Assembly (NCBI RefSeq): GCF_001424045.1
Contig: NZ_LMQB01000005.1
Span: 1-49,908 of the forward strand
Direction: 5' to 3'
DNA length: 49,908 bases
DNA from: Rhizobium sp. Leaf371
GTDB lineage: Bacteria; Pseudomonadota; Alphaproteobacteria; Rhizobiales; Rhizobiaceae
The translations under genes were made by a program, and so were the position numbers. Shown here one piece after another: positions 28,284 through 37,073 of this stretch. The notes beneath the pieces were generated by a model. It did no database searches and was not told the origin of the DNA. It saw only the letters and a program-made list of their open reading frames with translations. The stretch's first letter is position 1. The number at the start of each line of letters is the position of its first letter.

Positions 28284-29212
28284 TCATCCGGCTGCGATTA
28301 GAGCCTGGGCGGTTTTTGATACGCCAAATGGCGGGGTGGGAGCAACCGGCGGAAACGCGAAGCTTCCACATTGTGAAGCGTTGGAGCCGGTTGCCGCGAT
28401 TGTCCCGGCATAGGCTGCCGGGGTCTGGTATCCGAGCGACGAGTGCGGCCGGAAGGTGTTGTAGTCCTCAGCCCATTCGGCAATGGCGCTGCGGGCGTGG
28501 TCGAGGCCGAAGAACAGGCTCTCATTGAGCAATTCGTCACGCATGCGGCCGTTGAAACTCTCAACATAGCCATTCTGCATCGGCCTTCCCGGCGCAATGT
28601 AGTGCCATTCGACCTTGTGGTCCCTGGACCAGGCCAGGATCGCATTCGAGGTGAACTCGGTGCCATTGTCGGAGACGATCATGCCGGGTTTGCCGCGTCT
28701 TTCGACGAGTGTCGTCAGTTCTCGCGCCACACGACGGCCAGAGATCGACGTGTCCGGGATCGCCGCCAAGCATTCGCGCGTAACGTCGTCGACAATGTTG
28801 AGCACGCGGAAGCGTCTGCCGCAGGCGAACTGATCGTGGACGAAATCCAGCGACCAGCGGGCATTGGCTTTTGCTTCGACGAGGATCGGAGCACGCGTGC
28901 CAACCGCACGACGTCTGGCTTTCCGCTTGCGCACGGAAAGACCTTCCTCGCGATAGAGCCGGTAGATGCGATTGACCCCGGAAGGCTCTCCATCTCGCCG
29001 AAGCAAGATGAACAGCCGTCGATAGCCGAACCGTCGTCGCTCATTGGCGAGATCGCGCAGCTTCGTCCGAAGTTCGACCTCTGGCGGTCGACTGGACCGA
29101 TAACGGACCGTCGTGCGGTCGGTAGATATGATCTGGCAGGCCCGCCGCTCCGAAAGCCCATTGTGACCTTCAGATGCGTGACAGCTTCACGCTTGGCGGC
29201 AGGCCCTACCAT
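28284..29212 (-). pseudogene. IS3-family transposase orfB, frameshifted
   Basis: The frame begins [20 protein letters not shown] at 29212, the normal orfB start, then shifts. The proper continuation [20 protein letters not shown] lies one frame over and runs to 28284. It has the integrase core: [10 protein letters not shown] (first Asp), [13 protein letters not shown] (second Asp) and [20 protein letters not shown] (Glu). A missing T (GGCTTTCGG where GGCTTTTCGG is expected, near 29155) accounts for the break. The last residues, after [13 protein letters not shown], run to a stop inside the element end. The copy should be inactive if the deletion is real. Confidence 0.85.
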
Positions 29213-29472
29213 TTTTTTCCGAGAAGCTCACGAAGAGCGGCAACATCCAGCATCTGCTCGGCCAACAACTTCTTCAGCTTGGCATTCTCGTCCTCAAGCG
29301 CCTTCAGACGTTTGGCCTCCGACACTTCCATACCGCCGTATTTGGCTTTCCAGTTATAAAAGGTCGCTTCCGATATTCCGTGTTTGCGGCACAGGTCAGC
29401 GGCCTTCGAGCCAGCCTCCTGCTCACGCAGCACACCGATGATCTGCTCTTCCGTAAATCTCTGCTTCTTCAT
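29206..29472 (-). CDS. IS3-family transposase orfA
   Basis: An 88-residue protein with an N-terminal helix-turn-helix (KQRFTEEQIIGVLREQEAGS, KAADLCRKHGISEATFYNWK) and a leucine-zipper-like C-terminus (KRLKALEDENAKLKKLLAEQ) ending LLGKKW. It binds the element ends and normally fuses to orfB by a -1 frameshift; the two frames overlap at 29206-29212. The frame appears intact. Confidence 0.9.
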   Translation of the reverse strand: MKKQRFTEEQIIGVLREQEAGSKAADLCRKHGISEATFYNWKAKYGGMEVSEAKRLKALEDENAKLKKLLAEQMLDVAALRELLGKKW

Positions 29473-29535
29473 TCGTCCGTCCTTCGTCAGGCCGAACTCT
29501 AATCAAGTCTGGAGGAAATTCTCAGTGGCAGGTCA

Positions 29536-29757
29536 GTGGTCATCGATATGGCGGTTGCGGGTTTTGGCCTGTGTCAAATGCCGCAGTCTCTCGTGCAGCC
29601 TTACATCGATCGAAAAGAACTGGTCGAGGTGCTACCGGAGCGGTGTCAGGTGCAGTCGCCATTCAACGCCGTCTGGCCCGCGACCCGTGCGATACTTCCC
29701 AGGGTCCGTGTCGTTGTGGATGAGCTGGTTCGACGGGCCAAAGCTGAAACGCTTTAG
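29536..29757 (+). pseudogene. LysR-family regulator, C-terminal fragment
   Basis: Directly after the IS3 end the frame reads VVIDMAVAGFGLCQMPQSLV through LVEVLPERCQ and FNAVWPATRAILPRVRVVVD to a stop. This is the end of a LysR substrate-binding domain (gain-of-access loop, GxGLCQMPQ region, YP/WP motif and final helix). The DNA-binding half is not in the window, so the gene was truncated by the IS or by a linked deletion. Confidence 0.75.
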
Positions 29758-29767
29758 GAACCAGCCA

Positions 29768-30085
29768 ATGACGAGTTTTCGTCTGATTCCAGGTCAGAGG
29801 GACCGCACCACGCTTGCCGAATGGTCCGGCCGCACCGCGACCAGCGAGCGGACCCTGGCCCGCTTGGTCTTCCGGGAAACGGGGATGACGTTCGGCCGAT
29901 GGCGGCATCAGCTTCATTTGCTTGTCGCGCTGTCCAAGCTGTCAGACGGAGTGCCCGTACAGCAAGTCTCCGATGCGCTTGGCTACGAGTCTGCGACCTC
30001 TTTTATTACAATGTTCCGGAAGGCCCTGGGAACGACGCCGTCGCGCTACTTCGACCGTAAAGTCGCCGACTCTGCTAAGGCATAG
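29768..30085 (+). pseudogene. AraC-family regulator, C-terminal fragment
   Basis: The 105-residue frame ends in an AraC double helix-turn-helix: TLAEWSGRTATSERTLARLV, RETGMTFGRWRHQLHL and VSDALGYESATSFITMFRKA, then LGTTPSRYF. The N-terminal effector domain is absent; the first residues (MTSFRLIPGQRD) do not resemble one. It starts 11 bp after the LysR fragment, so two regulator genes appear fused end to end by deletion. Expression as a short DNA-binding protein is possible but unsupported. Confidence 0.7.
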
Positions 30086-30111
30086 AAACGGCGCCACTTC
30101 CAAATCCTATT

Positions 30112-30897
30112 TCAGATGTCTTGCGACTCGAGCCTGCGATACATCTCAACGACGTCTTTGCTTGTATACCCTAGGGTATGTTCGCCCTTTCCAAGGGATG
30201 CTAGAAACCCATCGCCAAAGGCCTCAAGATGCTTAAGCGAGAGATCCCGCAGTTTGGGTGATCTGCTCTTGACAGCCCTGCCTAGCGCCGCCTCCAATTC
30301 TGGTGCCGTCAGTTCGGTGCGGTAAGCAGGCGTGCCTGGCTGCTGCCGCCAGGATTGCGCCAACGGACCAGCGTCAGTCCCGTCGAAGCCCAGATCGTTG
30401 ATCAAGCCGACGACCTTCGTTTTAGCTGTCTTATCGTCGCCGTAAACCGACATGGCGATCCGGCCGGGTGTGCCCGCCGGCTTTCCCTCGTGCGCCTGGG
30501 TGTAGGCCAGCTGATTGTTAAACGCCTTAATGACCGGACGCCCGATCTGCTGCTCAACCCACTGGCTTTCCACCATGCCTTCCTCGATGGCGGGGATCGT
30601 TTGGTCACGCCCCGGGAAATAATTCGAGGTATCGACGAGAATGACATCGTCGGGAACGGCGTCGAACAGGCCGTCGGGCAGCGATGGTATGGCGTGGAGC
30701 GGGATCGTGGTGACGATCACCTCGACGTCCTTGACGGCGTCCGCTACTGGCACGGCCTGCGCGCCGGTCTCGCGGGCCAGATTGTCAAGAGCACTGGGAT
30801 CGAAGTCGTTGGAGATCCGGATAGAGTGACCTGCGGCCACCCATTTCTTTGCGAGATTGGCTCCGATCAATCCAGTTCCGATGATGCCGATTTTCAT
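30112..30897 (-). CDS. F420-dependent NADP reductase-like oxidoreductase (paralogue A)
   Basis: The 261-residue protein begins with a Rossmann NADP-binding fold (MKIGIIGTGLIGANLAKKWV) and matches the NADPH-dependent F420 reductase-like family (COG2085). Other landmarks are VILVDTSNYFPGRDQ, GRPVIKAFNNQ and the C-terminal SWRQQPGTPAYRTE motif shared by all four paralogues in this window. ATG 30897 follows GGAAAGGAAAG; the open frame reaches 30951. It is the last gene of a minus-strand operon with an SDR, two further paralogues and a luciferase-like monooxygenase. Rhizobia are not generally known to make F420, so the real hydride acceptor may be a flavin or other compound. Confidence 0.82.
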   Translation of the reverse strand: MKIGIIGTGLIGANLAKKWVAAGHSIRISNDFDPSALDNLARETGAQAVPVADAVKDVEVIVTTIPLHAIPSLPDGLFDAVPDDVILVDTSNYFPGRDQTIPAIEEGMVESQWVEQQIGRPVIKAFNNQLAYTQAHEGKPAGTPGRIAMSVYGDDKTAKTKVVGLINDLGFDGTDAGPLAQSWRQQPGTPAYRTELTAPELEAALGRAVKSRSPKLRDLSLKHLEAFGDGFLASLGKGEHTLGYTSKDVVEMYRRLESQDI

Positions 30898-31041
30898 AAA
30901 TCTTTCCTTTCCTTCGAGAGTGGTGATTCGTAATTCTGCATGTTCCTGCATCCGAGAACGCTCGCACTGCGAGCGAGCGGTCTCGGCGGGGCGTCTCGGT
31001 AAACACGAGATGTATGGGCAGGCGTCAGATTGGCCCGGTGT

Positions 31042-31789
31042 TCAGACGGCCGTCTGGCCGCCATCAACGGGAACGACTGCACCGGTCATGTAGGAGGATG
31101 CGTCTGACGCGAGGAACAGCATGGCCTGTGCGATATCCTCGGGCTTCCCGACACGTCCCGCCGGGATGAGGCTTACGGTCTTGTTCACCGACGCCGGATC
31201 CTTGGCCAGATGCTCCAGATAGATCGGAGTTTCAATCCCACCTGGGCAGATTACATTGGCGCGAACGCCCTTGCTCGCATATTCGGCGGCAATGACGCGG
31301 GTTGTAGCGATAATAGCGCCCTTCGTCGCTGAATAGACGGCAAGGCCCGGCATTCCAACGAGCGCCGTGGCTGACGAGATGTTGACGATGACACCGCCAT
31401 TCCCCGCAACGAGATGGGGAAGCGTATTTCATGGAAAGCAGCAAGCTGCGGATGTTGACCGCAATGACTTTGTCGAAGTCTTCCTCGCGCGCATCTTCCA
31501 GCGAACCCTGTGGGCCTGTAATACCTGCGACGTTACACAGAATGTCCAGTTGCCCGAACTCGGTGATGGCCATGTCGATCATCGCCTGGACATCGTTACT
31601 TTTGCTGACGTCGGCCGAGCAAGCCACCGCGCGCTCACCAAGTTCGGCGGCGAGATCGGCCTCTTTTCCGCTGACATCCGCAAGCACGACACGTGCTCCT
31701 TCCTTGTGAAAGAGCCTTGCCGCTGCCGCAGCGATCCCGGAGCCTGCGCCCGTGATAAGGGCGACCTTACCTTCCATAATTCCGTTCAT
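31042..31789 (-). pseudogene. Short-chain dehydrogenase/reductase, frameshifted
   Basis: The N-terminal frame starts at ATG 31789 after AAGGAG and has the SDR cofactor motif (MEGKVALITGAGSGIAAAAA), DVSGKEADL and LCNVAGITGP. It shifts at KYASPSRC near 31430. The correct continuation in the next frame reads HLVAGNGGVIVNISSATALV then GMPGLAVYSATKGAII, with the catalytic Ser and YxxxK, and ends at 31042 with PVDGGQTAV. One T is missing (TACGCTTCCCC where TACGCTTTCCCC is expected). Without that change it would be an ordinary SDR of about 249 residues. It lies between paralogues A and B in the same operon. Confidence 0.85.
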
Positions 31790-31878
31790 TCGTCTTTCTC
31801 CTTTTCGATCACGCGTGAGGGTGCGGCATCGTCGTCGCAGTATTGATCCCATCGTCCTGCCGTGCGTCCCGGAGCTAC

Positions 31879-32625
31879 TCAAACCGCGTAAAGAAGCCGC
31901 GAGAGCTGGACGATGAAGTCCCCGGCGGGATTTTGACCGGCTTCGAAGCGCTCGAGGTAAACCTTGGAGGCCAAGTCCGACCGCCTACGCGATCGGGCGA
32001 GATCAGCCGATGCCAAAGCCTGCGGCAGTTCGGCGAGCGTGACCTCGGTGCAATAGGATGGCGAGCCGGTTTGCTGCCGCCACGATTCCGCGATCGGCCC
32101 GGCATCATAGCCGTCGAAGCCAGTGTCCTCGACCAGCGCCATCGTCACGTCACGGTCGCGGGGGCGATCGGCCGCGACCGGGGCCGCGATCCGGTCGGGG
32201 TCGCCGGCGGGCCTGCCCTTTTCCGCCAGCGTAACCGAATAGATTGAGTTCCACGCCTTGGCGATCGGACGGCCGAGTTGTGCCGTCACCCAGACGCTGT
32301 CGGCCATCCCGTTCTCGATCTCAGCGATCCTGTCGTCGCGCGCTGGGATATAGTTCGACGTGTCGATCACAACCGTTTCGGCGGGAAGGTCGGCGACCAG
32401 CGGCGCGATCGCGGGGATGCCGATGAAGGGGATCGAGAGGATTAAAACCTCGACGCCGATGATGGCCTCCTCCCTGGTGACCGCCTGGGCGCCTGTGGAG
32501 AGCGCATCTGCATCGACCGTGTCGGGTCCGCGCGAGTTGGCGACTTTTACCTCATGGCCGGCTGCGGCCAGCTTTCGAGCAAGAGTTCTGCCGATGTGGC
32601 CGGAGCCTAGAATTCCGATTTTCAT
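31879..32625 (-). CDS. F420-dependent NADP reductase-like oxidoreductase (paralogue B)
   Basis: The 248-residue protein starts MKIGILGSGHIGRTLARKLA, a dinucleotide-binding fold, followed by VANSRGPDTVDAD, LSIPFIGIPAIAPLV, VIDTSNYIPARDDRIAEIE and the SWRQQTGSPSYCTE motif. It is most like paralogue C in this operon. ATG 32625 is preceded by AAGGAAAAAAGAGAC. The reaction is probably NADP-linked hydride transfer in the cytoplasm; the substrate is unknown. The gap to the SDR gene is about 90 bp. Confidence 0.82.
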   Translation of the reverse strand: MKIGILGSGHIGRTLARKLAAAGHEVKVANSRGPDTVDADALSTGAQAVTREEAIIGVEVLILSIPFIGIPAIAPLVADLPAETVVIDTSNYIPARDDRIAEIENGMADSVWVTAQLGRPIAKAWNSIYSVTLAEKGRPAGDPDRIAAPVAADRPRDRDVTMALVEDTGFDGYDAGPIAESWRQQTGSPSYCTEVTLAELPQALASADLARSRRRSDLASKVYLERFEAGQNPAGDFIVQLSRLLYAV

Positions 32626-32694
32626 GTCTCTTTTTTCCTTTTGAGCACAATCTGGAGGCAGCAGTGCTGGCTGCACCCCGATCCGCGTTGAGGA

Positions 32695-33435
32695 TCATTT
32701 TGGAGCAGTGACTTCGCGATTGCGGGTGACGATCTGCTCGTGGCTGAGGGGTGACGTCTCTGCCATGAAGCTCTTGATAAGCGCATCACGGTCCTTCGGA
32801 GCACGCGCCTTGTCGGCTTTGGACAGTGCGTCTGTGAGTTCGGGCAACGTCATTTCCGTGCAGTAGGCCGGCGTGCCCGGCTGCTGACGCCAAGAGGCAG
32901 CGAGACCGCCGGCATCCAGCGTGTCGAAACCGGCCTCGTCGACCAGTTGCCGCGCGATCGCCTTTGCCTGCGCGTCGTCGCCCGCGACGGGGATCGCAAT
33001 CCGGCCTGTCGTGCCCGCCGCAGTGCCGCCATTCGCCAGCGTTTCGGCGAGAAGCGCATTGAACGCCTTGACCACAGGTCGGCCCACTTGCTCGCTCGAC
33101 CAGACGCTTTCCGGCTTGCCGCCATCGACCTCTGCGATGTTCCCGTCGCGGAAGGGATAATAGTTGCCGGTGTCGATCACGACCACGTCCGACGGCACGT
33201 CCGCGAAGATGCCAGCTACCTTGGGGATCTCCGCAAACGGGATCGAGAGGATGATCGCCTCGACGTCCTTGACAGCGTCCTGCGCGGCAACCGCCACAGC
33301 ACCCACTTCTGCCGCCTTTTCCCCAATGTCGTCTGGTCCCTTGGAACCCGCCAGCTTGACGGTGTGACCGGATGCAGCCAGCTTTCGTGCGATGGTGCCA
33401 CCGATATTTCCTGCGCCGATGATTCCGATTTTCAT
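32695..33435 (-). CDS. F420-dependent NADP reductase-like oxidoreductase (paralogue C)
   Basis: The 246-residue protein has MKIGIIGAGNIGGTIARKLA, KLAGSKGPDDIGEKA, LSIPFAEIPKVAG, VIDTGNYYPFRDG, GRPVVKAFNALLAETLA and SWRQQPGTPAYCTEMTLPEL, the same order of motifs as A, B and D. ATG 33435 follows AAAGGAAATAAT. The gene is 47 bp downstream of the luciferase-like monooxygenase, so the two are likely translated from one mRNA. That pairing suggests reduced-cofactor supply or sequential reactions, but this is inference. Confidence 0.83.
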   Translation of the reverse strand: MKIGIIGAGNIGGTIARKLAASGHTVKLAGSKGPDDIGEKAAEVGAVAVAAQDAVKDVEAIILSIPFAEIPKVAGIFADVPSDVVVIDTGNYYPFRDGNIAEVDGGKPESVWSSEQVGRPVVKAFNALLAETLANGGTAAGTTGRIAIPVAGDDAQAKAIARQLVDEAGFDTLDAGGLAASWRQQPGTPAYCTEMTLPELTDALSKADKARAPKDRDALIKSFMAETSPLSHEQIVTRNREVTAPK

Positions 33436-33482
33436 ATTATTTCCTTTCAGTAGTTGTTTGCCGTTCGATGATGGATTGGAGG

Positions 33483-34805
33483 TCATTGAATTACGCGTGG
33501 ATCGACCCCGTACTGGGCGGGAGCGCCGAGATGATCGCGTAGGGTGGCACCTTCATAGTCCCGGTGAAACAGCCCGCGCTCCTGGAGGATCGGCACGACG
33601 CCATCGACGAAGGCGTCAACTCCATCCTCGTAGATGTCCGGCGAAACCCAGAATCCATCGACGGCGTCTGCCTCGAACCACTCCTGCATATGGTCGGCGG
33701 CCTCAACTGCGGGGCCGACAATAACAGGGTGATAATCGATCACGCCGTGGGCAAGCACGTCGCGAAGTGTCCAGCCTTCGCGTACGATTTTAAGCGCGTG
33801 CTCTGAGCGCGGATCACCCGGCGATGGGCGAGCTTTGGCGAGTTGGTCCGGCGATAACGGCACGTCGAGCCGGGAAGGATCGAGGCGCAGGCCAAGCATC
33901 TGCCCGAGATATGCCGCGCGTTGAGGAAAAGTCCTCTCGCTTAACGCGATCCGGCGATCGAGCCCTTCCCGTTGATCGCTGGCGATCGTCGTCATGAGGC
34001 CGGCAAAAAATTTGATCTCGTCCGGGTTGCGCCCAGCACGTTCAGCCGCGTCACGAAACGCTGTGCGCTGCCGACGTGCGTCGTCGATTGTGAATGTGGC
34101 ACCAATGACGCCATTGGCATAACGACCGGCGAGCTCAAGGGCGTTCGGACTGCCGCCAGCGTGGAAGATGACCGGTTGTCCCTGCTCGGACGGGGGGATG
34201 TACAAAGGCCCGCGCGAGGCAACGAACGAGCCGCCCATATTGATAGGAGCGATCTTTTCGGCTTTCGCGAAACGCCCGGTTGCCTGATCGTGTAACCATG
34301 CATCATGACCCCAGCTGCCCCAGAGCGCTTGCACCAGTTGCACTGCTTCATGCGCCCTCCCGTACCGGTCCGAGCTGGAAGGCAGGCGCCTACCGTAATT
34401 TGCTGCGACGTCTTCTCCACTGGACGTGACGGCGTTCCAACCCGTCCGTCCATGGCTCAAGACGTCCAGCGCCTTAAACTGGCGTGCGAGGTTGAAGGGT
34501 TCGTTAAACGTGGTTGATCCGGTCGCGACAAGGCCGATCCGGTTGGTCTCGCGCGCAACAGCCGCCAGGGTGACCATGACGTCGAGATTGAAATTGGGTG
34601 GCTCGTTCTCGATATCGCCGACATGTGTCGGACCATCCGGCAGGAAGAGGAACTGAAGCTTTCCGCGTTCGGCCGCCTGGGCGTGCCGTACCTTCGCATC
34701 GAAACTGGTGTAACTCCTGGGATCGACCGTCGAGGCACGCCAGGCTCCCGGCAGGTTCCCGTATCCATTGCCCAGATGCATGCCAATTATCATCTGTTTG
34801 CTCAT
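33483..34805 (-). CDS. Luciferase-like (NtaA/SnaA/DszA-type) flavin-dependent monooxygenase
   Basis: The 440-residue protein belongs to the FMN-dependent branch of the bacterial luciferase-like family, which oxidises compounds such as nitrilotriacetate, pristinamycin intermediates or dibenzothiophene sulfone. Family landmarks are WRASTVDPRSYTSFD, AERGKLQFLFLPDG, EPFNLARQFKALDVLSHGRT then GWNAVTS, and AVQLVQALWGSW near the middle, with VIFHAGGSPNALELAGRYAN later. Members need a partner that supplies reduced flavin. None of classical type is adjacent, but reductase-like paralogues follow in the operon. ATG 34805 is the first start of a minus-strand unit facing a TetR gene. The substrate is unknown. 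Confidence 0.88.
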   Translation of the reverse strand: MSKQMIIGMHLGNGYGNLPGAWRASTVDPRSYTSFDAKVRHAQAAERGKLQFLFLPDGPTHVGDIENEPPNFNLDVMVTLAAVARETNRIGLVATGSTTFNEPFNLARQFKALDVLSHGRTGWNAVTSSGEDVAANYGRRLPSSSDRYGRAHEAVQLVQALWGSWGHDAWLHDQATGRFAKAEKIAPINMGGSFVASRGPLYIPPSEQGQPVIFHAGGSPNALELAGRYANGVIGATFTIDDARRQRTAFRDAAERAGRNPDEIKFFAGLMTTIASDQREGLDRRIALSERTFPQRAAYLGQMLGLRLDPSRLDVPLSPDQLAKARPSPGDPRSEHALKIVREGWTLRDVLAHGVIDYHPVIVGPAVEAADHMQEWFEADAVDGFWVSPDIYEDGVDAFVDGVVPILQERGLFHRDYEGATLRDHLGAPAQYGVDPRVIQ

Positions 34806-34864
34806 CGTATTCTTTTTTCCCTGACAGGAACCATCTGTTAAAGCGCCCGACAGAACATATATGT

Positions 34865-34877
34865 GGAGAGTATCTCC
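34865..34877. promoter_or_regulatory. Inverted repeat 1, candidate TetR operator
   Basis: GGAGA-GTA-TCTCC lies between the divergent monooxygenase and TetR genes. A second, better repeat with the same core (GGAGAG/CTCTCC) lies about 30 bp to the right, roughly three helix turns away. Confidence 0.6.
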
Positions 34878-34894
34878 GATATGATCTGCATATA

Positions 34895-34909
34895 CGGAGA
34901 GACTCTCCG
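34895..34909. promoter_or_regulatory. Inverted repeat 2, candidate TetR operator
   Basis: CGGAGAG-A-CTCTCCG is a perfect 7-bp inverted repeat around one base, 23 bp before the TetR start codon. Its position suggests autorepression and control of the divergent operon. Confidence 0.65.
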
Positions 34910-34932
34910 ATGTTCAAGGGTCGAAAGTCAGA

Positions 34933-35511
34933 ATGCAAGATTTGCCAAAACCGCCGCGGCGCGGGAGAGACGTACAGCAGAACAGAGCGCATATTCTCGA
35001 TGTGGCGCGACAGGCCTTCGGTAGCGATGGTGTTGATGTTTCCATGGATGCTGTGGCGAAGCTGGCAGGCGTTGGGCCGGGTACGCTTTATCGCCACTTT
35101 CCCAACAAGGACGCTTTACTGGCCGCGCTGCTCGTCGATCACTATGAGGCACTGGACATTCGTCGCGTCGAGATCGAAGAACAGGAGTCGAATCCAGCGC
35201 GCGTATTGGAGCGCTGGATTGATGCATTGGGAGACTGGATGGTGGCTTATGAAGGCTTGGCCGAGCCACTCCGGGCTGCTTGCAGTAAAGACTCTCCCCT
35301 TACCCCGACTTGCGACACGGTCATTGCGACGACCGAACGAGTACTCAATGCTGCACAGCAAGACGGATCAGCACGAAGAACAGTAACCGGCAGGGACGTC
35401 TTTCTGGGCGCACTGGCGATCGCCTGGGCAAGCGGGTCTATGGTCGCGAAGGCGGATACACGACACGTGCTTCGCGACGTCCTGCGAGACGGCTGGCTAC
35501 AACCAAAGTAG
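34933..35511 (+). CDS. TetR-family transcriptional regulator (first module)
   Basis: The 192-residue protein has an N-terminal TetR DNA-binding domain (ILDVARQAFGSDGVDVSMDA, VAKLAGVGPGTLYRHFPNKD) followed by a helical ligand domain of the SbtR-like type (ALGDWMVAYEGLAEPLRAAC). It lies divergent from the monooxygenase operon, and two inverted repeats occupy the 127-bp gap. It probably represses that operon and itself until an unknown small molecule binds. Only a weak ribosome site is visible before ATG 34933. Confidence 0.9.
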   Translation: MQDLPKPPRRGRDVQQNRAHILDVARQAFGSDGVDVSMDAVAKLAGVGPGTLYRHFPNKDALLAALLVDHYEALDIRRVEIEEQESNPARVLERWIDALGDWMVAYEGLAEPLRAACSKDSPLTPTCDTVIATTERVLNAAQQDGSARRTVTGRDVFLGALAIAWASGSMVAKADTRHVLRDVLRDGWLQPK

Positions 35512-35744
35512 CAACTGGCAGTTTGGAGCAACTTTCTATTCGCGTTGGCCGAAGCGGCCGTTGAGAACCTGACATGACGCTTCAAGCGCTGCGTCACGGG
35601 GTCGACATGACGCCGGGTGCTCCATGTCAGCTTAAAATGTCGGATGATTGCTCGAGTCGCGCACGCGCCGTAAATGCTGGATCAACGGCTGATCAAAGGC
35701 TGTCCATGCGCGACCGCAAACTTAAGGCCGCTGTGGTGAGACCT

Positions 35745-36785
35745 CTAAAGATTGCCAGCGTTGGAAGCCGGTTCGCTTTTACTACTTTTGATCGGACCAC
35801 CCAATGTAGCCGTGAACCACTCGACCACCCGATCAATGATCGGTGGCTGATACCAGGTAAGATCACCATGGCCGGCACCCTCTACGAGCACGTATTCCAC
35901 CTTGTCGCCCTTCTTTTTCAAGGTCTCAAACAGCTGTACGCTTTGCTTTGGTGACACCAGCGTATCGGCACTTCCGTGCATGATGAGAAAGGGCGGTTTA
36001 CTACCGTCGACATGGCCCATCGGACTTGCCTGTAAGGCCTTCTCAGGATTGCTGGAAATCGAGGCGCCTGGAAAATCCGCAAACGCCGTGCCGTTGACAA
36101 GCAGGGCCTCCGTTACTGCCGGCGATTGATGCACTTTCGCGATCGCGTCCGGAAAACCGTCTCCGATCTCCAGAAGATTGGAGATCCCGTACATCGTCAC
36201 AGCTGCCTGAACGTCGGAAGATTTGTCGAGAAACTGACCCTTGTCGAAGCCCTTTTCGCCGCTCGTCATGCCCATCATCTGCGACACGTATCCGCCGGCG
36301 GAATCGCCGAGCACACCGATGCGGGTCGGGTCGATACCATATTCGTCGGCATGTTCACGGAGGTAGCGGATCGCCGCCTTGCCGTCCTCGACAAGCGCCG
36401 GATACTTGTTGGGGACCGTGCGGTATTGCGCGGCTGCGACCACGAACCCCGCCTTGGCGAGCGCCATGCGAAGGTCGATGAACTTCTCATGATCGGCTGA
36501 GATAAAGCCGCCGCCCGGAAAATAGACGATCGCCGGTTTCAGATCTTTCGTCCGAGGCACAAGCAGCGACATTTCAAGCTGAGTAACGGCACGAACCTGC
36601 TTGATCTGCGTATAGACTACACCACTGATTTGATCGATCTGGCCTTGTGTTTTCTCGACGACAACGACCTGCGCACCCTCTGCGTAGCCGGGAAGCGACG
36701 TTTTATTATCAGCTTGGGCAAGGCTGGTCGTCAGCATCGATACTCCTAACATTAATGTGCCGATGAGTAGGGGGACAGGCTTCAT
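35745..36785 (-). CDS. Exported alpha/beta hydrolase (esterase/lipase-like)
   Basis: The 346-residue protein has a signal peptide (MKPVPLLIGTLMLGVSMLTT, cleavage near LAQA/DNK). Its hydrolase domain carries the hormone-sensitive-lipase-like oxyanion motif GGGF (91-94). The probable catalytic triad is Ser162 (GDSAGG), Asp274 (HGSADTLV) and His306 (GAGHGD). It should cleave a carboxylic ester in the periplasm or outside the cell. The gene stands alone, convergent with the TetR gene and downstream of no obvious partner. ATG 36785 is preceded by AAGGAGAAATTTAC. The substrate is unknown; feruloyl or acetyl esters of plant polymers are typical for relatives but not shown here. Confidence 0.85.
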   Translation of the reverse strand: MKPVPLLIGTLMLGVSMLTTSLAQADNKTSLPGYAEGAQVVVVEKTQGQIDQISGVVYTQIKQVRAVTQLEMSLLVPRTKDLKPAIVYFPGGGFISADHEKFIDLRMALAKAGFVVAAAQYRTVPNKYPALVEDGKAAIRYLREHADEYGIDPTRIGVLGDSAGGYVSQMMGMTSGEKGFDKGQFLDKSSDVQAAVTMYGISNLLEIGDGFPDAIAKVHQSPAVTEALLVNGTAFADFPGASISSNPEKALQASPMGHVDGSKPPFLIMHGSADTLVSPKQSVQLFETLKKKGDKVEYVLVEGAGHGDLTWYQPPIIDRVVEWFTATLGGPIKSSKSEPASNAGNL

Positions 36786-37073
36786 GTAAATTTCTCCTTA
36801 AATAAGTGCTGGATTTCTCAAAGTTCAAAACACAGGAAGGAACAATGCTCTTGATCCTCGCGCCGCGAGGGCCGCTTATTGCGGCTCGCGCTGTTTGGGA
36901 TGCACGAAGCTCGGCGCTAATCGTTCCTCCCCTAACTGAATTTCGGCAAGGCGTAAAATTAACGATATGTAATTTGATCGCGACGCAATCTTCGAAAGGA
37001 CTTCGAGTCTCCAGATCGTCCTACTCGCCCAAAGACTTGCGGATCGTCCCAACTTCGAGCGCAGCGTCCTTTA

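Larger units (their letters stand above)
28266..29535 (-). mobile_element. IS3-family insertion sequence
   Basis: The two ends are inverted repeats beginning TGACCTGCCACTGA (28266 inward and 29535 inward). The 1270-bp element carries orfA and orfB on the minus strand in the usual IS3 arrangement. Flanking bases (TCG at left, GTG at right) do not form a target duplication, and the flanks do not look like two halves of one gene. This suggests a deletion or rearrangement after insertion. Confidence 0.88.
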
